A DNA stretch of 30,643 nt from Plicaturopsis crispa FD-325 SS-3. Taxonomy: Eukaryota; Basidiomycota; Agaricomycetes; Amylocorticiales; Amylocorticiaceae. The DNA lies in assembly GCA_000827205.1 (NCBI GenBank), contig KN832577.1, positions 70,141 through 100,783 of the forward strand. Direction: 5' to 3'. The notes under the pieces were generated by a model. It saw only the letters and a list, made by a program, of their open reading frames with translations. It searched no databases and had not been told where the DNA came from. The translations under genes were made by a program, and so were the position numbers. Shown here one piece after another: positions 18,858-28,479 of the stretch (position 1 is its first letter; every line of letters starts with the position of its first letter).

Positions 18858-20636
18858 TCAAGTGAAGGCGGTCTGTCTGTCGGCCTCAACCTCAGAAAGC
18901 TTTGAGAATTTTGCGAGGGCCTCCTTCCAGCGAATGTCGGGATCACCGTCCACCTTCGCCTTGAAAGCCCGCCCCTCCGCCGTCTTCTCGAGTGTTTTAC
19001 CCGAGCGATACCCGTACTTGACCCAGCGTATGAGGCCGCCGGCGCAATATTGAGTGAAGGACATGCGCTCCTCCCCTGGCTGGATCGGCGTGTTTCCGTG
19101 TCTCATCGTACTCGAGGGCACGAGAATCGTCGAACCAGGAGGGAACTCGATGATCTTCTTCAGATCGTACAGGATTAGATGTCCGCCCTTTTTGCTGTCG
19201 AATGACCCGGCGCAAAAGATGGGACAGAAGCCCGCGGCGGCGTTTGCAGAGTCAAGGTGGTCAAGGCTGACTGTCCTTGGTCCCAGGTTGAACGTGGCGG
19301 CGGGGAAGATGCTGTTCGGGAAGTTGAACTTCAGCCCCGGGTTTTTTTCGAAAAGCGGCTCCAGGTGGTCCTTGTAGTCTTTGAAAACCTTCGGCGCCCA
19401 GAACGCGAGAGCGCCTAACACGCATGTTAGCAGGGCAATGTTTAACGCCGGCTTGTAACTCACCGCTTTGGAAACCCGCAATTCGCATTATGTTCTTGTC
19501 GGCTTTGAGCCGATCGAGGGCCGCGGTGTATTCGTACGTCCTCAAATTGCCCGGGGCCTGCGCCGTCAACGTTAGCATAAGTATCACACGAGGGGCACAT
19601 AACGACTCACCTGGGAGCCTCCTCCGTACGAAACTCCGGTAGCGACGGCGATAAACTTGCCGCGTCGATGATCCAAGTCCTCGGCCTTGACAATGCGCTC
19701 TAAGTCGTGGCGTGCAGCTCGCAAAGCAGCCCCCGCCCCTTCGACAACCGCAGGCCAATTCGCGTCGTCCGGTCGGCCAACGAGGATGGCAACAATTCGA
19801 CCGTCCGCATCAAGAATCGTGCGCGTCGAACTGGTCTTCAATGAGTACATTGGGGTGGCGCGAGAACACGCATTACTCACAGTGCGTCCCATTCCTCCCA
19901 ATCAAATCCGTCACCCATGAGCTCCTCCAGCGTGCTGGGTGTCGCCTTCGAGGACTTCACATGTGGCTTGCCCACATACGACCCCTTCGCGGTATGGAGC
20001 TTGACGGCGTCAAAAACCGTGCGTATAGCGAAAGGCTGAGCCTCCTTGCGCGAAAACGAGGAGCGGGGCTTGTAGTCAAATTGGTTGAGTGCTTCGCGTT
20101 GTCTGGCGCGTTTCTCGCGACGGCGCTTTGCTTTGTTGCGCTTCTTGTGGTTGCGGGCGACGGCCGTCTCTTTAATAGCTTTCTCCACGACGGGTCTTGC
20201 AGCTGCGGATGGCAGAGGCGGAAGGTCGGCCTCGAAGTCAACGTCAGACATGCTGGAGGACGTGAGAGGGCTCAAGGGAGAGAGCGGCGCCAATGAACTG
20301 GGGCTGTCAGGGACGCGTTCCGGAAGCAGCGTCGGTGAGGGAGGCGGTGTCGTCGATTGAAGCGGCGTGGACGGCGGGGTAGGCGGCTCTACAACCTCTT
20401 GGCCCTCTGCGTCACCCTCCCCGCGTTCGTAACGCGTGTTTTCCTGTTCAAGTGCGCTGGCTAAGAGGCTTCCGATGTCCATTCGCGTCTCGAGGGCGGG
20501 GAGTACACTGTACGGGACATAAGGCGTGAACTCCCGCCCTGAGCGTGTTCGACGCGTCTATGAACGTGTTTTAGCCAGAGGGCTCTAACATTACGAGGAG
20601 AAACGCGTAACTTACTTGTAGCACAGGCTGGGACAT
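18858..20636 (-). CDS. TET/JBP-like 2-oxoglutarate/Fe(II)-dependent dioxygenase
   Basis: Five exons (20636-20616, 20557-19881, 19830-19611, 19557-19464, 19414-18858) close in frame to 522 aa. The start MSQPVLQ is set by a phase-0 junction to the second exon. The N-terminal 200 residues are Ser/Pro-rich and acidic with a basic stretch (KKRNKAKRRREKRARQR), suggesting a nuclear protein. The C-terminal domain has the double-stranded beta-helix signature: H390-x-D392 (DHLDSAN), a GGHLILYDL strand, PPGSTILVPS, distal H443 (MRHGNT) and R454 eleven residues later (EERMSFTQY), which fit two-His-one-Asp iron binding and an Arg for 2-oxoglutarate. The arrangement matches the expanded basidiomycete TET/JBP-like family, members of which can oxidise 5-methylcytosine. 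Substrate here is inferred. All key residues are present and no lesion is visible. Confidence 0.75.
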
Positions 20637-21000
20637 CTCCTTCTCCCCTGTAAAGACAAGTCAGCCGCGATAGCATTGACGAGAAAGAACAACACGCCGT
20701 CGCAGCACTAGATATACCTGCACGTCACGACCACACTGAGCCTTGGCCAGACCCAACGGGCGTTCAATGCAGGATTTTCTGAGCGCTCGATGCGAAAAAA
20801 AGACCAACCCATGCGTCGCAACCACACAGGGCCTTGGCCAGACCCAACGGGCGCTCAACAGCAAAGAGGGAGAGCAAAGGAGAGGAGAGAGGAGAGAGGA
20901 GAGAGGAGGTGGTGGAAGTGGTTGAAACAGAACGACGAGAAAAGTTTGAACTCTCAAATTCCGGTACTTCCATTCCTGTCAATGTGGCGGATCCTACCCC
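20637..21000 (-). promoter_or_regulatory. Promoter region of the dioxygenase gene
   Basis: Upstream of the minus-strand start lie two direct repeats of GCCTTGGCCAGACCCAACGG (20740-20767 and 20831-20858, 28 bp, one difference) and, further out, a purine tract at about 20865-20935 (pyrimidine-rich in the gene's sense). Pyrimidine tracts also precede gene B and the 21861-22691 gene, so this looks like a common core-promoter feature of these genes. The paired 28-bp repeats are candidate regulator sites. Confidence 0.45.
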
Positions 21001-21860
21001 CGTCGTGCTATTGTCCTATGTAGGCCGATGTCTGCGCTATTTCCCATTAGGTTCCACGAATATACAATTTACCTACGCGTAGATACCTAGGTATTCGTCA
21101 GCTGGACTTCGATAGCATGCAGTGTTCAATACATAGACAGCCGTTAGTTTCAGAAACCGAGCGCGTAACTTTACCATGCAGCGTCTTCTTAGCCTGCGGG
21201 CATCTCCACATTTGCTATTGAAAAGCCCTATAATTTTGTCCTGAGCACAAAACTGCATCTATATCTACTGGATAAACCTTGCGAAGCAGTCGCATTAGTG
21301 AAAAAGCATGGTAATTCAAGTTCAGTACAGATTTCAATATTACGGTGGCGGCTTGTACAGACATACGCACCTGCACGTACAAGCTCACTGTGGGTTTTAG
21401 ATTACAATGACCTCTATGGTCAGTGCAATATAATATTCTGGTATACTATGCTATATTGTGGAGGCGATTAATAGACAGAATAATGAACGTGAATTCAATT
21501 GTGGCCAATATTGCCTTTACGGCCCTTGAAACTGTGCTGTGTAGATGCATTTCCCATTGAAATATCATAGGAACATCATAGGTGCCCACCTATCCAATGT
21601 ACAGTTGTAGATGTATAGCAATTAAACAAACCTGAATGTGAAGTCTTTCTCTATGAACTTACTACCAGAACATCACTAAGACATGCAAGACATGCAACAT
21701 ATATAATTACAAAGTCAACACAAACTTGCAAGGGCTCTAAATGTGCAAACTCAAAAGTAAGATGCTTGCGAACGCTAACCCAATAGACCAGGTCAAGGAA
21801 GGGAAGGAGACAACGACAAATAACATTGCGACGACGAGAAAGTACATGACGAGTAAACTA
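21001..21860. other. Gene-free AT-rich stretch
   Basis: I see no frame with coding character and no clear repeat in this 860 bp. It lies upstream of the dioxygenase promoter and downstream of the viroplasmin-domain gene. A TAGGTGCCCACCTA palindrome occurs near 21580. Confidence 0.5.
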
Positions 21861-22691
21861 CTACGAGACAGGCTTACGCCGGACATGCACACGACCCTCC
21901 CGACGAGCCAACTCGTACGCGGCGACGGCCTCGCGCTCAGTACGATAACCTAAAGAGTAATTGTGCGGGATGCCGACGACGAAACCCGCGGCATCACTCC
22001 TGTGCGGGCATCAGCATGCATGCATGGGGATTCATGGGACACAGGACTTACCAGGACCTGTAAACGCCTGGCTTCGTACCTGCAAATACAACAATCCAAT
22101 TGTGCCGACGGGGCGAGCTACACCCACCTTCCTCATCACTGATGGATGGATACTCGAGTGCTTCGACGTCGCCGTTGATCACGGCCCGACGGAAGTAAGC
22201 CCGCGCGTCTGAGTGATCCCGGAAGCTCTTGAAGACGGCTCGGGGCACACCCTTCACATGTTCAGCAGCCGCGTCCCTAAGATACTCTAAATATAATACC
22301 GACTACTATGACGACTAACTTTACTTACCAGTCGTCGTAGATGCCTGGGCAATAGCCCTTGACGACGACGTACAATTTGCCTGAGGGACCTCGCCGCAGT
22401 GCGGGACTGGGCCGACGACGCGGGGTGGTGTCAACGTCACTGCGTGATTCACTATCGTCAACCCCATGCTCCGAAAGATGCCGTGCCGTACTCACCTAGC
22501 ATAATAGGGCGCCGGAAGGGATTGCGTTTCCGCGACGTGTTTGATGGGGACCCTGTCCAGCTCGACGTAGGAACTACACGGCGGCGCGGGAGTGGCTGTC
22601 AAGGTAGGGTCAGACGTGGTCAAATATAGACATGGGAGCACTTACGTTGAGGGATCAAATGAGCAACGGATTCCATATCAAAACTGGCCAT
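21861..22691 (-). CDS. Protein with two viroplasmin-like (RNase H1 N-terminal) domains
   Basis: Five exons (22691-22646, 22595-22496, 22439-22329, 22276-22052, 21999-21861) give 206 aa in a single closed frame. The start is the ATG at 22691 in good context (CTGCCATGGCC). Domain 1 begins about residue 70 (LYVVVKGYCPGIYDDW, W86) and continues VKGVPRAVFKSF. Domain 2 begins about residue 146 (WIVVFAGTKPGVYRSW, W161) and continues to YRTEREAVAAYELARREG. Both match the pattern Y/W-x-V-V-x-x-G-x-x-P-G-hydrophobic-Y-x-x-W followed by a helix, the fold shared by RNase H1 N-termini and plant-virus P6 proteins, which binds RNA/DNA hybrid or dsRNA. No RNase H catalytic domain is present. Function is unknown. 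A nucleic-acid-binding role is inferred. Divergent from the gene at 23224. Confidence 0.75.
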
Positions 22692-23223
22692 GGCAGCGCA
22701 CAGCCCATCGTCGGTGCCATACGACAACGCAACCTCAGAAGCCTCAGTTGGCAGGACACGGACAAGGGGAGGAGGACTGGAGGGAGGGGAGGATGCGGAC
22801 ATACATGAAAAGAAGGAGGTAGCGCGCGAGGAAACGGAAGGAGAGATGGGTGACGACGAGGGAGTGAGGGAAGAGGAGGAGGAAAGAGATGGGAGGGAGA
22901 GGGGAGGAGAGCGACGACGAGGATACATCGTCGAAGGTGGTGGGTCGTGAAGAAAAGCGATATCTTGGGGTTTGGGGTACTTATACTTCTGAGAATAAGT
23001 TCCGCAAACTTTAATCCAGAAACTGTAAGCACGTGCATACGGTAGCCGGTGCGGCTGGTCCGAACAGAACAGAGTCCAGAGTCCAGAGTCTAGACAGAAT
23101 CGATGATCGCGTGGCACCGCACAGCCTCATGTTCGCTGGCGCTGACCACTGAAGCTCACTGTTCCCAAATCAGCATTCGCCCAAGCTCAGCGCGCGTCGA
23201 CCTCTCTGATCAACTGCACGCAC
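22692..23223. promoter_or_regulatory. Divergent promoter between the viroplasmin-domain gene and gene W
   Basis: A long purine tract (about 22760-22925, dense in GGAGGAG and GGAGAG) is pyrimidine-rich in the sense of the minus-strand gene. On the gene W side there is a short tandem AGAGTCC repeat at about 23070-23090. The open frames that cover the tract on both strands are low-complexity and not supported. Confidence 0.45.
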
Positions 23224-26143
23224 ATGGCCAAAGCAAAGGGACGCAAACCTGGGCCCAAGAAGGTGAAATCCGACCGGCCTCCTGGACGCGTCTCGTGGGT
23301 GCAGGGCACCAAATTCACGTTCTTCGACTCCCGCAAAGAAATCTGGCAGTGTGCCGTCGACGAAGGACCGGAGCAAGCCGGCGTCTTCTACAGCAATATC
23401 ACCAAGCTTTTCTTGAAAAAATACGGCTACGATCTTCCCTTGAAGGAAGACATCCCGGAAGACGTGGAGGATCCGCCCAACGACAGCATCGACGAGGAGG
23501 ACCCGGATGCCGCTAACTTGGATGAAGCAGAGGCTGAGCGGAGGAGCGAGATTTTCCGGTCCTTGCATAAAGTGAGTTTTATATATTTTATTCGCTCTAA
23601 CGACGTTTCTGACAACGTTCAGACAATCGGGCAGTGGTATCGTCACTATTATCGAAAGCTGCTAAAACGCGACCCCCGCACCGAGATGATGCATTGCATC
23701 TTCGAGGAGATATCCGAACTCGCTCCCAAGCCTCCTCGCAAGATGCGCATGGAGCAATACTACTCGAAGCATTACTACGAGTCGCGCATCAAGGGCAAAT
23801 TCAATGAGGAGTGGGCGCGCGTCAACGCTGAATGGGACGCTGTTGTGGCGGCAGGAAATCCGGACAACCTACGCGCCCCTGCGCGAATCAACGTTCGCAA
23901 CCGAGTGACAAAGGAGAGGTACTTGGAGGAGTCCGAAGAGTTTCGCAAGGAGTTGGAGGCCCGCGCTGAGAAGGACAGGGAGATTGAGGTGGAGGAGTAC
24001 AAGGGGCGGAAGCTCAGCTCATCGGCACCCCCGAGCAGATTCAAAAGTAAGTAACAGGTGAATCTACTCTCGAGTGTTGCTAACATCCTATACTCTAGAG
24101 CTATCGACGACCTCGGGTACTATCTCCAGCCCATTGCCGATATCCTATACGAGCGATGCGACATGGTCACCGCCATTGTAATGTCAGGACCCATCCCAGA
24201 GAAAGGAGGAGAAATCGAGATCCGCAGGTGCGTTCTCTATCTTGACTCACGAGGCCCTCACTCACACATTATGGCTTTCAGCGTGCACGCTGGAGTTACA
24301 CGGGAGCTAATACCCCAGAAGTGGTTTGACGCCGACCCGCGTACAATGCAGATCATGCGAGAGTCAATGAACGCGTTTGCTCGTCGGGTGTACCGTAAGT
24401 TCCGCCCTTCCTTTTTTTCTAACCGTTATTGATGCCGCGGCACAGCGCCCGAAGCACGACTTAGTCGAGCACTACCATCAACGCGGCCCGTTTCGCCGAC
24501 GACGGTAGACAAGGACCTCTACCGGTTCGACGGGGACATCAACATGCACGACGGGACATCTCCCGCTGTGCGACAGGACTCCAACCCGTCTCCAACTTCG
24601 GCAACGGCAACAGCAACAGCAACGGCAGCGCCTGCGCCGGAACAAGGCCCCCAAGTGGCCGCGCCCGCCACGACTTTCGCACCGGCTTTGTCCCCTGTAC
24701 ACTCAACCTCGACGACATCAGCAGCGGCGGCCGAGGAAGCCCCTGCCGCCCAGGCCCGGGCAAGATCGTTAACCCCGGATTGGCTGCACTCCTTGGAGAG
24801 CGAAGCAAACGAGAGGGGAGCTATTCGGATGCTGGACTTGTTTGGTGAGGAACAGCCAGTAGGCACACCTGCCCCCATCGTCGCTCCTGCGCCTGCTCCC
24901 GTCGTCGCTGCCACGCCTGCCCCCGCCGTCGCACCTGCACCTGCACCCGCACCTACTCCCATTGTCGCTGCTACGCCTGCCCCCATCGTCGCTCCCGTTG
25001 TCGTGCATGCGCCTGCTCCCGTCTTCCCGCATGCACCTGCCCCCGTCTTCGCGCATGCACCTGCCCCCGTCTTCCCGCCTGCGCCTGCGCCTGCCCCCGT
25101 CTTCGCGCATGCGCCTGCCCCCGTCTTCCCGCCTGCGCCTGCGCCTGCCCCCGCCGTTGCGCCTGCGCCTGCCCCCGCCGTTGCGCCTGCGCCTGCCCCC
25201 GCCATTGCGCCTGATCCCACGGCCAAGACAGCCGCCCTACGGCTTCAGCGTCAAGCCCGCGTCGATGCCCTGGTGGCTGCCAAGACGCGTCCTAAACCGC
25301 GTCCTCGCGGCGCTAAGTCGAACGTCGATAGCAGCAGCATCGTCACTGGCGATCGACAGGGGGAGGAATCCCGAGTGTCACCCCTCGCAGACGTGGATCG
25401 GACGGCGTGGCCGGAGCTCATGACAAGCTACTACGAGCGATTCACCAAGGGCAAGGACTGGGGAAAGGACTGGGAGGATTGCATGTCGAAGTTCATCGAG
25501 TTCGAGAAGGGCGAGGGGTTCCCTGTGAGTACAAAAACTGTTGCTTTACGAGCCCAAGACTGACGGATGTGCTAGCTTGATGTAACACATCCCAAACTGC
25601 CATTGACGTCGCGTCCCCGTCAAGTTAGTCACTGGATGAAAACGCATCGGTCCACGGCTGTGGATGAGCCTATCGACGACCTCGCCGCCTTCGACAATGC
25701 ATGGTGGACGTGGTGGACGAGTTTACAGCCCCCCGGTCGGACGCAGCCTGGAGACGCGCGTCCTACGGACGCTAGTTTACAGCTCGATTGGAACGTCTTG
25801 CGCAACGCCAAGAAATGCGGCCTGGTCCTCGTCGTCGTGTGTCTTTCATGGTGGGGGAACGCAATGTTTGGCTCGGATCACAACTATCAAGGCCCCGAGG
25901 TTGCGCATTGGCGCGAGGCCGTCGCAGACGTGTCCCTCGCGCTGGACCGAATCGCTCACACCCCCCCGAGGCTGCCTCATCGTCGCCTGGATCCTCGCGA
26001 ACGTCCTCGGCACCAGCGTCATCGGGATCGAAGAGAAAGGCACCCGAAACTCTTCAGGGTGACCGCAGGTTCGTCGTCGTGTTTTACTAGATCTGACTTT
26101 TACTAACGTTGTTCTTTCAAGGTCAAAACGCCTCGCAACGTAG
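23224..26143 (+). CDS. Gene W: 868-aa protein of a recurrent agaricomycete family
   Basis: Seven exons: 23224-23571, 23623-24046, 24101-24227, 24282-24394, 24446-25524, 25576-26068 and 26122-26143. The N-terminus is basic (MAKAKGRKPGPKKVK). A conserved middle includes TIGQWYRHYYRKLLKRD, then VMSGPIPEKGGEIEIRSVHAG. A Pro-Ala-rich linker (24871-25215) follows, then a Trp-rich C-terminal domain (FDNAWWTWWTSLQPPGR, VVVCLSWWG) and a basic tail ending RRSKRLAT. I know these blocks only from multi-copy hypothetical proteins of Agaricomycetes, with no assigned activity. One base is missing from frame at a run of seven C (25961-25967): eight C would join HTPP to EAASSSPGSS and the basic tail. Otherwise every splice phase closes. 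The alternative reading stops at 26106 with an atypical tail. Confidence 0.75.
24871..25215 (+). repeat. Pro-Ala coding minisatellite in gene W
   Basis: About 345 bp of imperfect tandem units (12-36 bp) such as GCGCCTGCCCCCGTC encode a PAPA/PAPV linker. The last units (AVAPAPAP) are nearly identical, suggesting recent expansion. Because units are multiples of three, length changes would keep frame. The region probably forms a flexible spacer between the two conserved halves. Confidence 0.8.
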
Positions 26144-26765
26144 GGTCTGCGAGGTCGTTGTTTGGTTATGCTTTCGTTGCTATGCTGTCGTCTCATTCTG
26201 CTCTTTTAACTTTGATTTTAGTTAGTATGCTCAAATAGAATGACATTGGTTTTATGCACAAGAGACATTATGAGATGTGTGAAAGTGTAAAATGGTAAAG
26301 TGACTGCAGCTGGTGTGAGATGGACACAGAGGTTGGCACAAGAACAGGTTGTTGAAGTGCACTTCAAATTTTCGGGGCAAAGTGGATTGGTAGCCGGATT
26401 AAGGATTCAACGCTAGGGGAAGGCATAGATGGCCCAAAAAGGAATTAAATTTTGCGTGAAAACGGACGCGAGGCACAAGGAAAGTGCTACTGAACGCCGG
26501 AGGAATATTTCCGAGGTCCGAATTGAACGAGGGTATAGATACGGCCCTTCGGGCACACCTGTATACGTACCTTGTTTCCGCTTCCCAGAGATACTAGTAC
26601 TGAATACAATCATAGTACACTGCCGTTCAATGTAGGTGCATCATCAATAATATCTTGAGTAGTCTAGGTACATGACTAGTTGTCGTTGAACTCGACATTG
26701 GCCAAGTCTTGCAGAAATACTGAACGCGTGAGGCCATAGGTTTCTGTTTTGTGTAGTACTCTTGT
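26144..26765. other. Gene-free stretch
   Basis: This is the downstream region of gene W. Frames at 26413-26635 on both strands lack conserved character. I see no repeat or RNA gene before the tRNA-like sequence at about 26766. Confidence 0.4.
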
Positions 26766-26864
26766 ACACTGTGGCGTAGTGGAAGGAGCTAGACACAGAG
26801 CCACTTGGCATGTTGCCTTGGTACGTTGGTCGCGGGTTCAAATCTCGATCGGTGCACCTTTTTT
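26766..26864 (+). repeat. tRNA-like sequence, SINE or tRNA pseudogene candidate
   Basis: An A-box-like TGGCGTAGTGG (26772-26782) and a B-box-like GGTTCAAATCT (26835-26845) are 52 bp apart and followed by a TTTTTT run (26859-26864), as in a Pol III gene. The T arm is nearly complete, but the 3' acceptor half (TCGGTGC) does not pair with the sequence 5' of the A box, and no anticodon stem is convincing. This favours a tRNA-derived SINE head or pseudogene over a working tRNA. Confidence 0.4.
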
Positions 26865-27121
26865 GGTCGCAGCACGCTGTCCGCCTCGTCAAGATGGCGG
26901 ATCAGTACTAGTGCTAGACGGTCCTTGTCAGGATTGCAGGGTTATTCAGGGTGAGAACGGCTACATGAAGGCGGATTTTATATTGAACTGGACACTAGGC
27001 TAGAATGACATGACTTGCTCGGATATTCAGGATATCAGCCAATGGCGCTGTGGTACTATTGTGAATTTGGTAATGAGTAGATGGACGATGGCCCGATATA
27101 TGTGTGTAAGTTATCATACCA

Positions 27122-27706
27122 TTATATGATCCCACTAAACCACTCCGTAGGGATCACCAACAGCCCAGTTTCAAAATCCCCCAGAATGCGCCACACAAGG
27201 ATCTTGACAACAACATTGCGGCGGCTAAAATAGATAGGCCAAGGCCGGACCCTGAAGTACGAGCCATCGTTGCTGGTATATGATGTAACTGTGGACACGT
27301 GTCCCGGTGGCGGAGGACCTGTGGCGTAGTATGCACCTCCGTGGGAAACTATGTCCCAGTGAGGAAATGCGCTGAGAACGGGTGAATTTGGTGTCAGGAT
27401 CGAGTACTGAAGTCCTTCGATACACTGAAATGCAGGCTGGTTTGCATCATTGCAGCGGGTATGTATCGGCTGATTAGCGCCTTCACTGTGATGCGTTTGG
27501 TATAATTCGGTGAGTCAAGTTAAGTCCACAACTTCATAGAAAGTAACACTGACATGGTCTCCTCAGTTACATATATCTGGATGCTGTGACCTGGCACCAT
27601 AGTGCGGTAGATGTATGGGTGTTGTATGGCCTAGTCGTAAGTGCAGAGGGTTCCATCCTCAATATAAAGTGAACTGATTGCATCTATTTACCTTTTGCTC
27701 TTGCAT
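27122..27706 (-). CDS. Gene X: small spliced protein of unknown function
   Basis: Three exons (27706-27692, 27630-27554, 27485-27122) with introns of 61 and 68 bp close in frame to 151 aa. The first codon is the only ATG after an upstream in-frame TAA. The long last exon has no internal ATG near its beginning, which hides the gene from ATG-based ORF scans. The product starts MQEQKAIQHPYIYR. It includes a Pro/Gly turn-rich part (YYATGPPPPGHVSTVTS) and a Val-rich C-terminal part (RRNVVVKILVWRILGD). No domain was recognised, and no signal peptide or membrane segment is evident. A further upstream exon cannot be excluded. Coding character rests on the uninterrupted 364-nt last exon and matching splice phases. 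Confidence 0.5.
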
Positions 27707-28479
27707 ATCGGTTGCATTAGACGAACTTTACTCAACTCGGACGTTCCTGTGATTTGGAGAAGACAAGCTGCGCGGTCCTACTAGACCCTGGAAAATCAAT
27801 CTTCTTACAGTACATTGTACAAATGTGAGCGGGGTATGCATATAAGCACTAGAATGTTGCAGGGATACAAGAGAAAAAGCTGAACACAATTCTTGTGCTC
27901 GGGACAGCACGTCTTTACAACACGCTGAAACCTGTACCATGCCATGGCCTAATCCTTCGCTGCTATGGCTACCGACCCTAGAGTTGCAAGTTCGCTTGTT
28001 CTTGGCATGCGGTGCCGTGGAGCAAGTGAAGTGTGTGAATTGAGGAGCAGTGGCGCAGAAGGCGGCGGTGAAGCGGCAAAGACACTTAATCACCCGGGCC
28101 CCACTGAGATTTACGATCATACCGGAGATGAGCAGCCTGCATAACTTGCTCTGGGTCCCACTGTACATTGCATCCTCTTGACCATGCATGCGTCAAGCAT
28201 TAGAAATTCAATGAAGTGTATTGGAAATTAATAGTCCAAAAGCAATTGTACTTTTCTTACGTAGAAAATGACTGTGTTTTACTGCTCGCAAACACATTCC
28301 ATGCCGTTAGAGTTTCAGGAACGTCCCCATGAGTCAAGCGTGAGACTCGATCAGTCCTGCATGCCCGGCGCATGCCCGTGCTCAGATAATTAGGGCGGGT
28401 CTACAGTATAATAGCCAGAACGTGTTGACCCCAGCGACTTTCACGCCGTCCTGTGTCAACTTTTCTCCCCAGCCAGACC
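27707..28479. other. Intergenic region between genes X and Y
   Basis: This stretch separates two divergent small genes. A minus-strand open frame at 27728-28189 encodes a Cys/Ser-rich 153-aa sequence without recognisable features and is probably fortuitous, though an upstream exon of gene X could lie here. The Y side has a TATA-like AGTATAATAG at about 28405-28414, about 70 bp before its ATG. Confidence 0.4.
28404..28415 (+). promoter_or_regulatory. TATA-like box of gene Y
   Basis: CAGTATAATAGC lies about 70 bp upstream of the ATG at 28480 in otherwise mixed sequence. The spacing suits a TATA box with a short leader. Assignment is by position and motif only. Confidence 0.4.

Noticed and set aside
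18858-20636. Prolyl hydroxylase or AlkB-type assignment for the oxygenase
   Set aside because: HxD...H and the Arg are common to the superfamily, but the flanking blocks (FNLGP, GGHLILYDL, PPGSTILVPS) recall the basidiomycete TET/JBP-like family better. A profile search would decide.
22080-22127. A 48-bp GT-AG intron inside the viroplasmin-domain gene
   Set aside because: Its removal also keeps frame, but the retained sequence encodes the first strand of the second domain (WIVVFAG), so it is coding.
27728-28189. 153-aa minus-strand frame rich in Cys and Ser
   Set aside because: No motif, homology pattern or splice partner could be recognised. It was kept only as a note in the intergenic entry.
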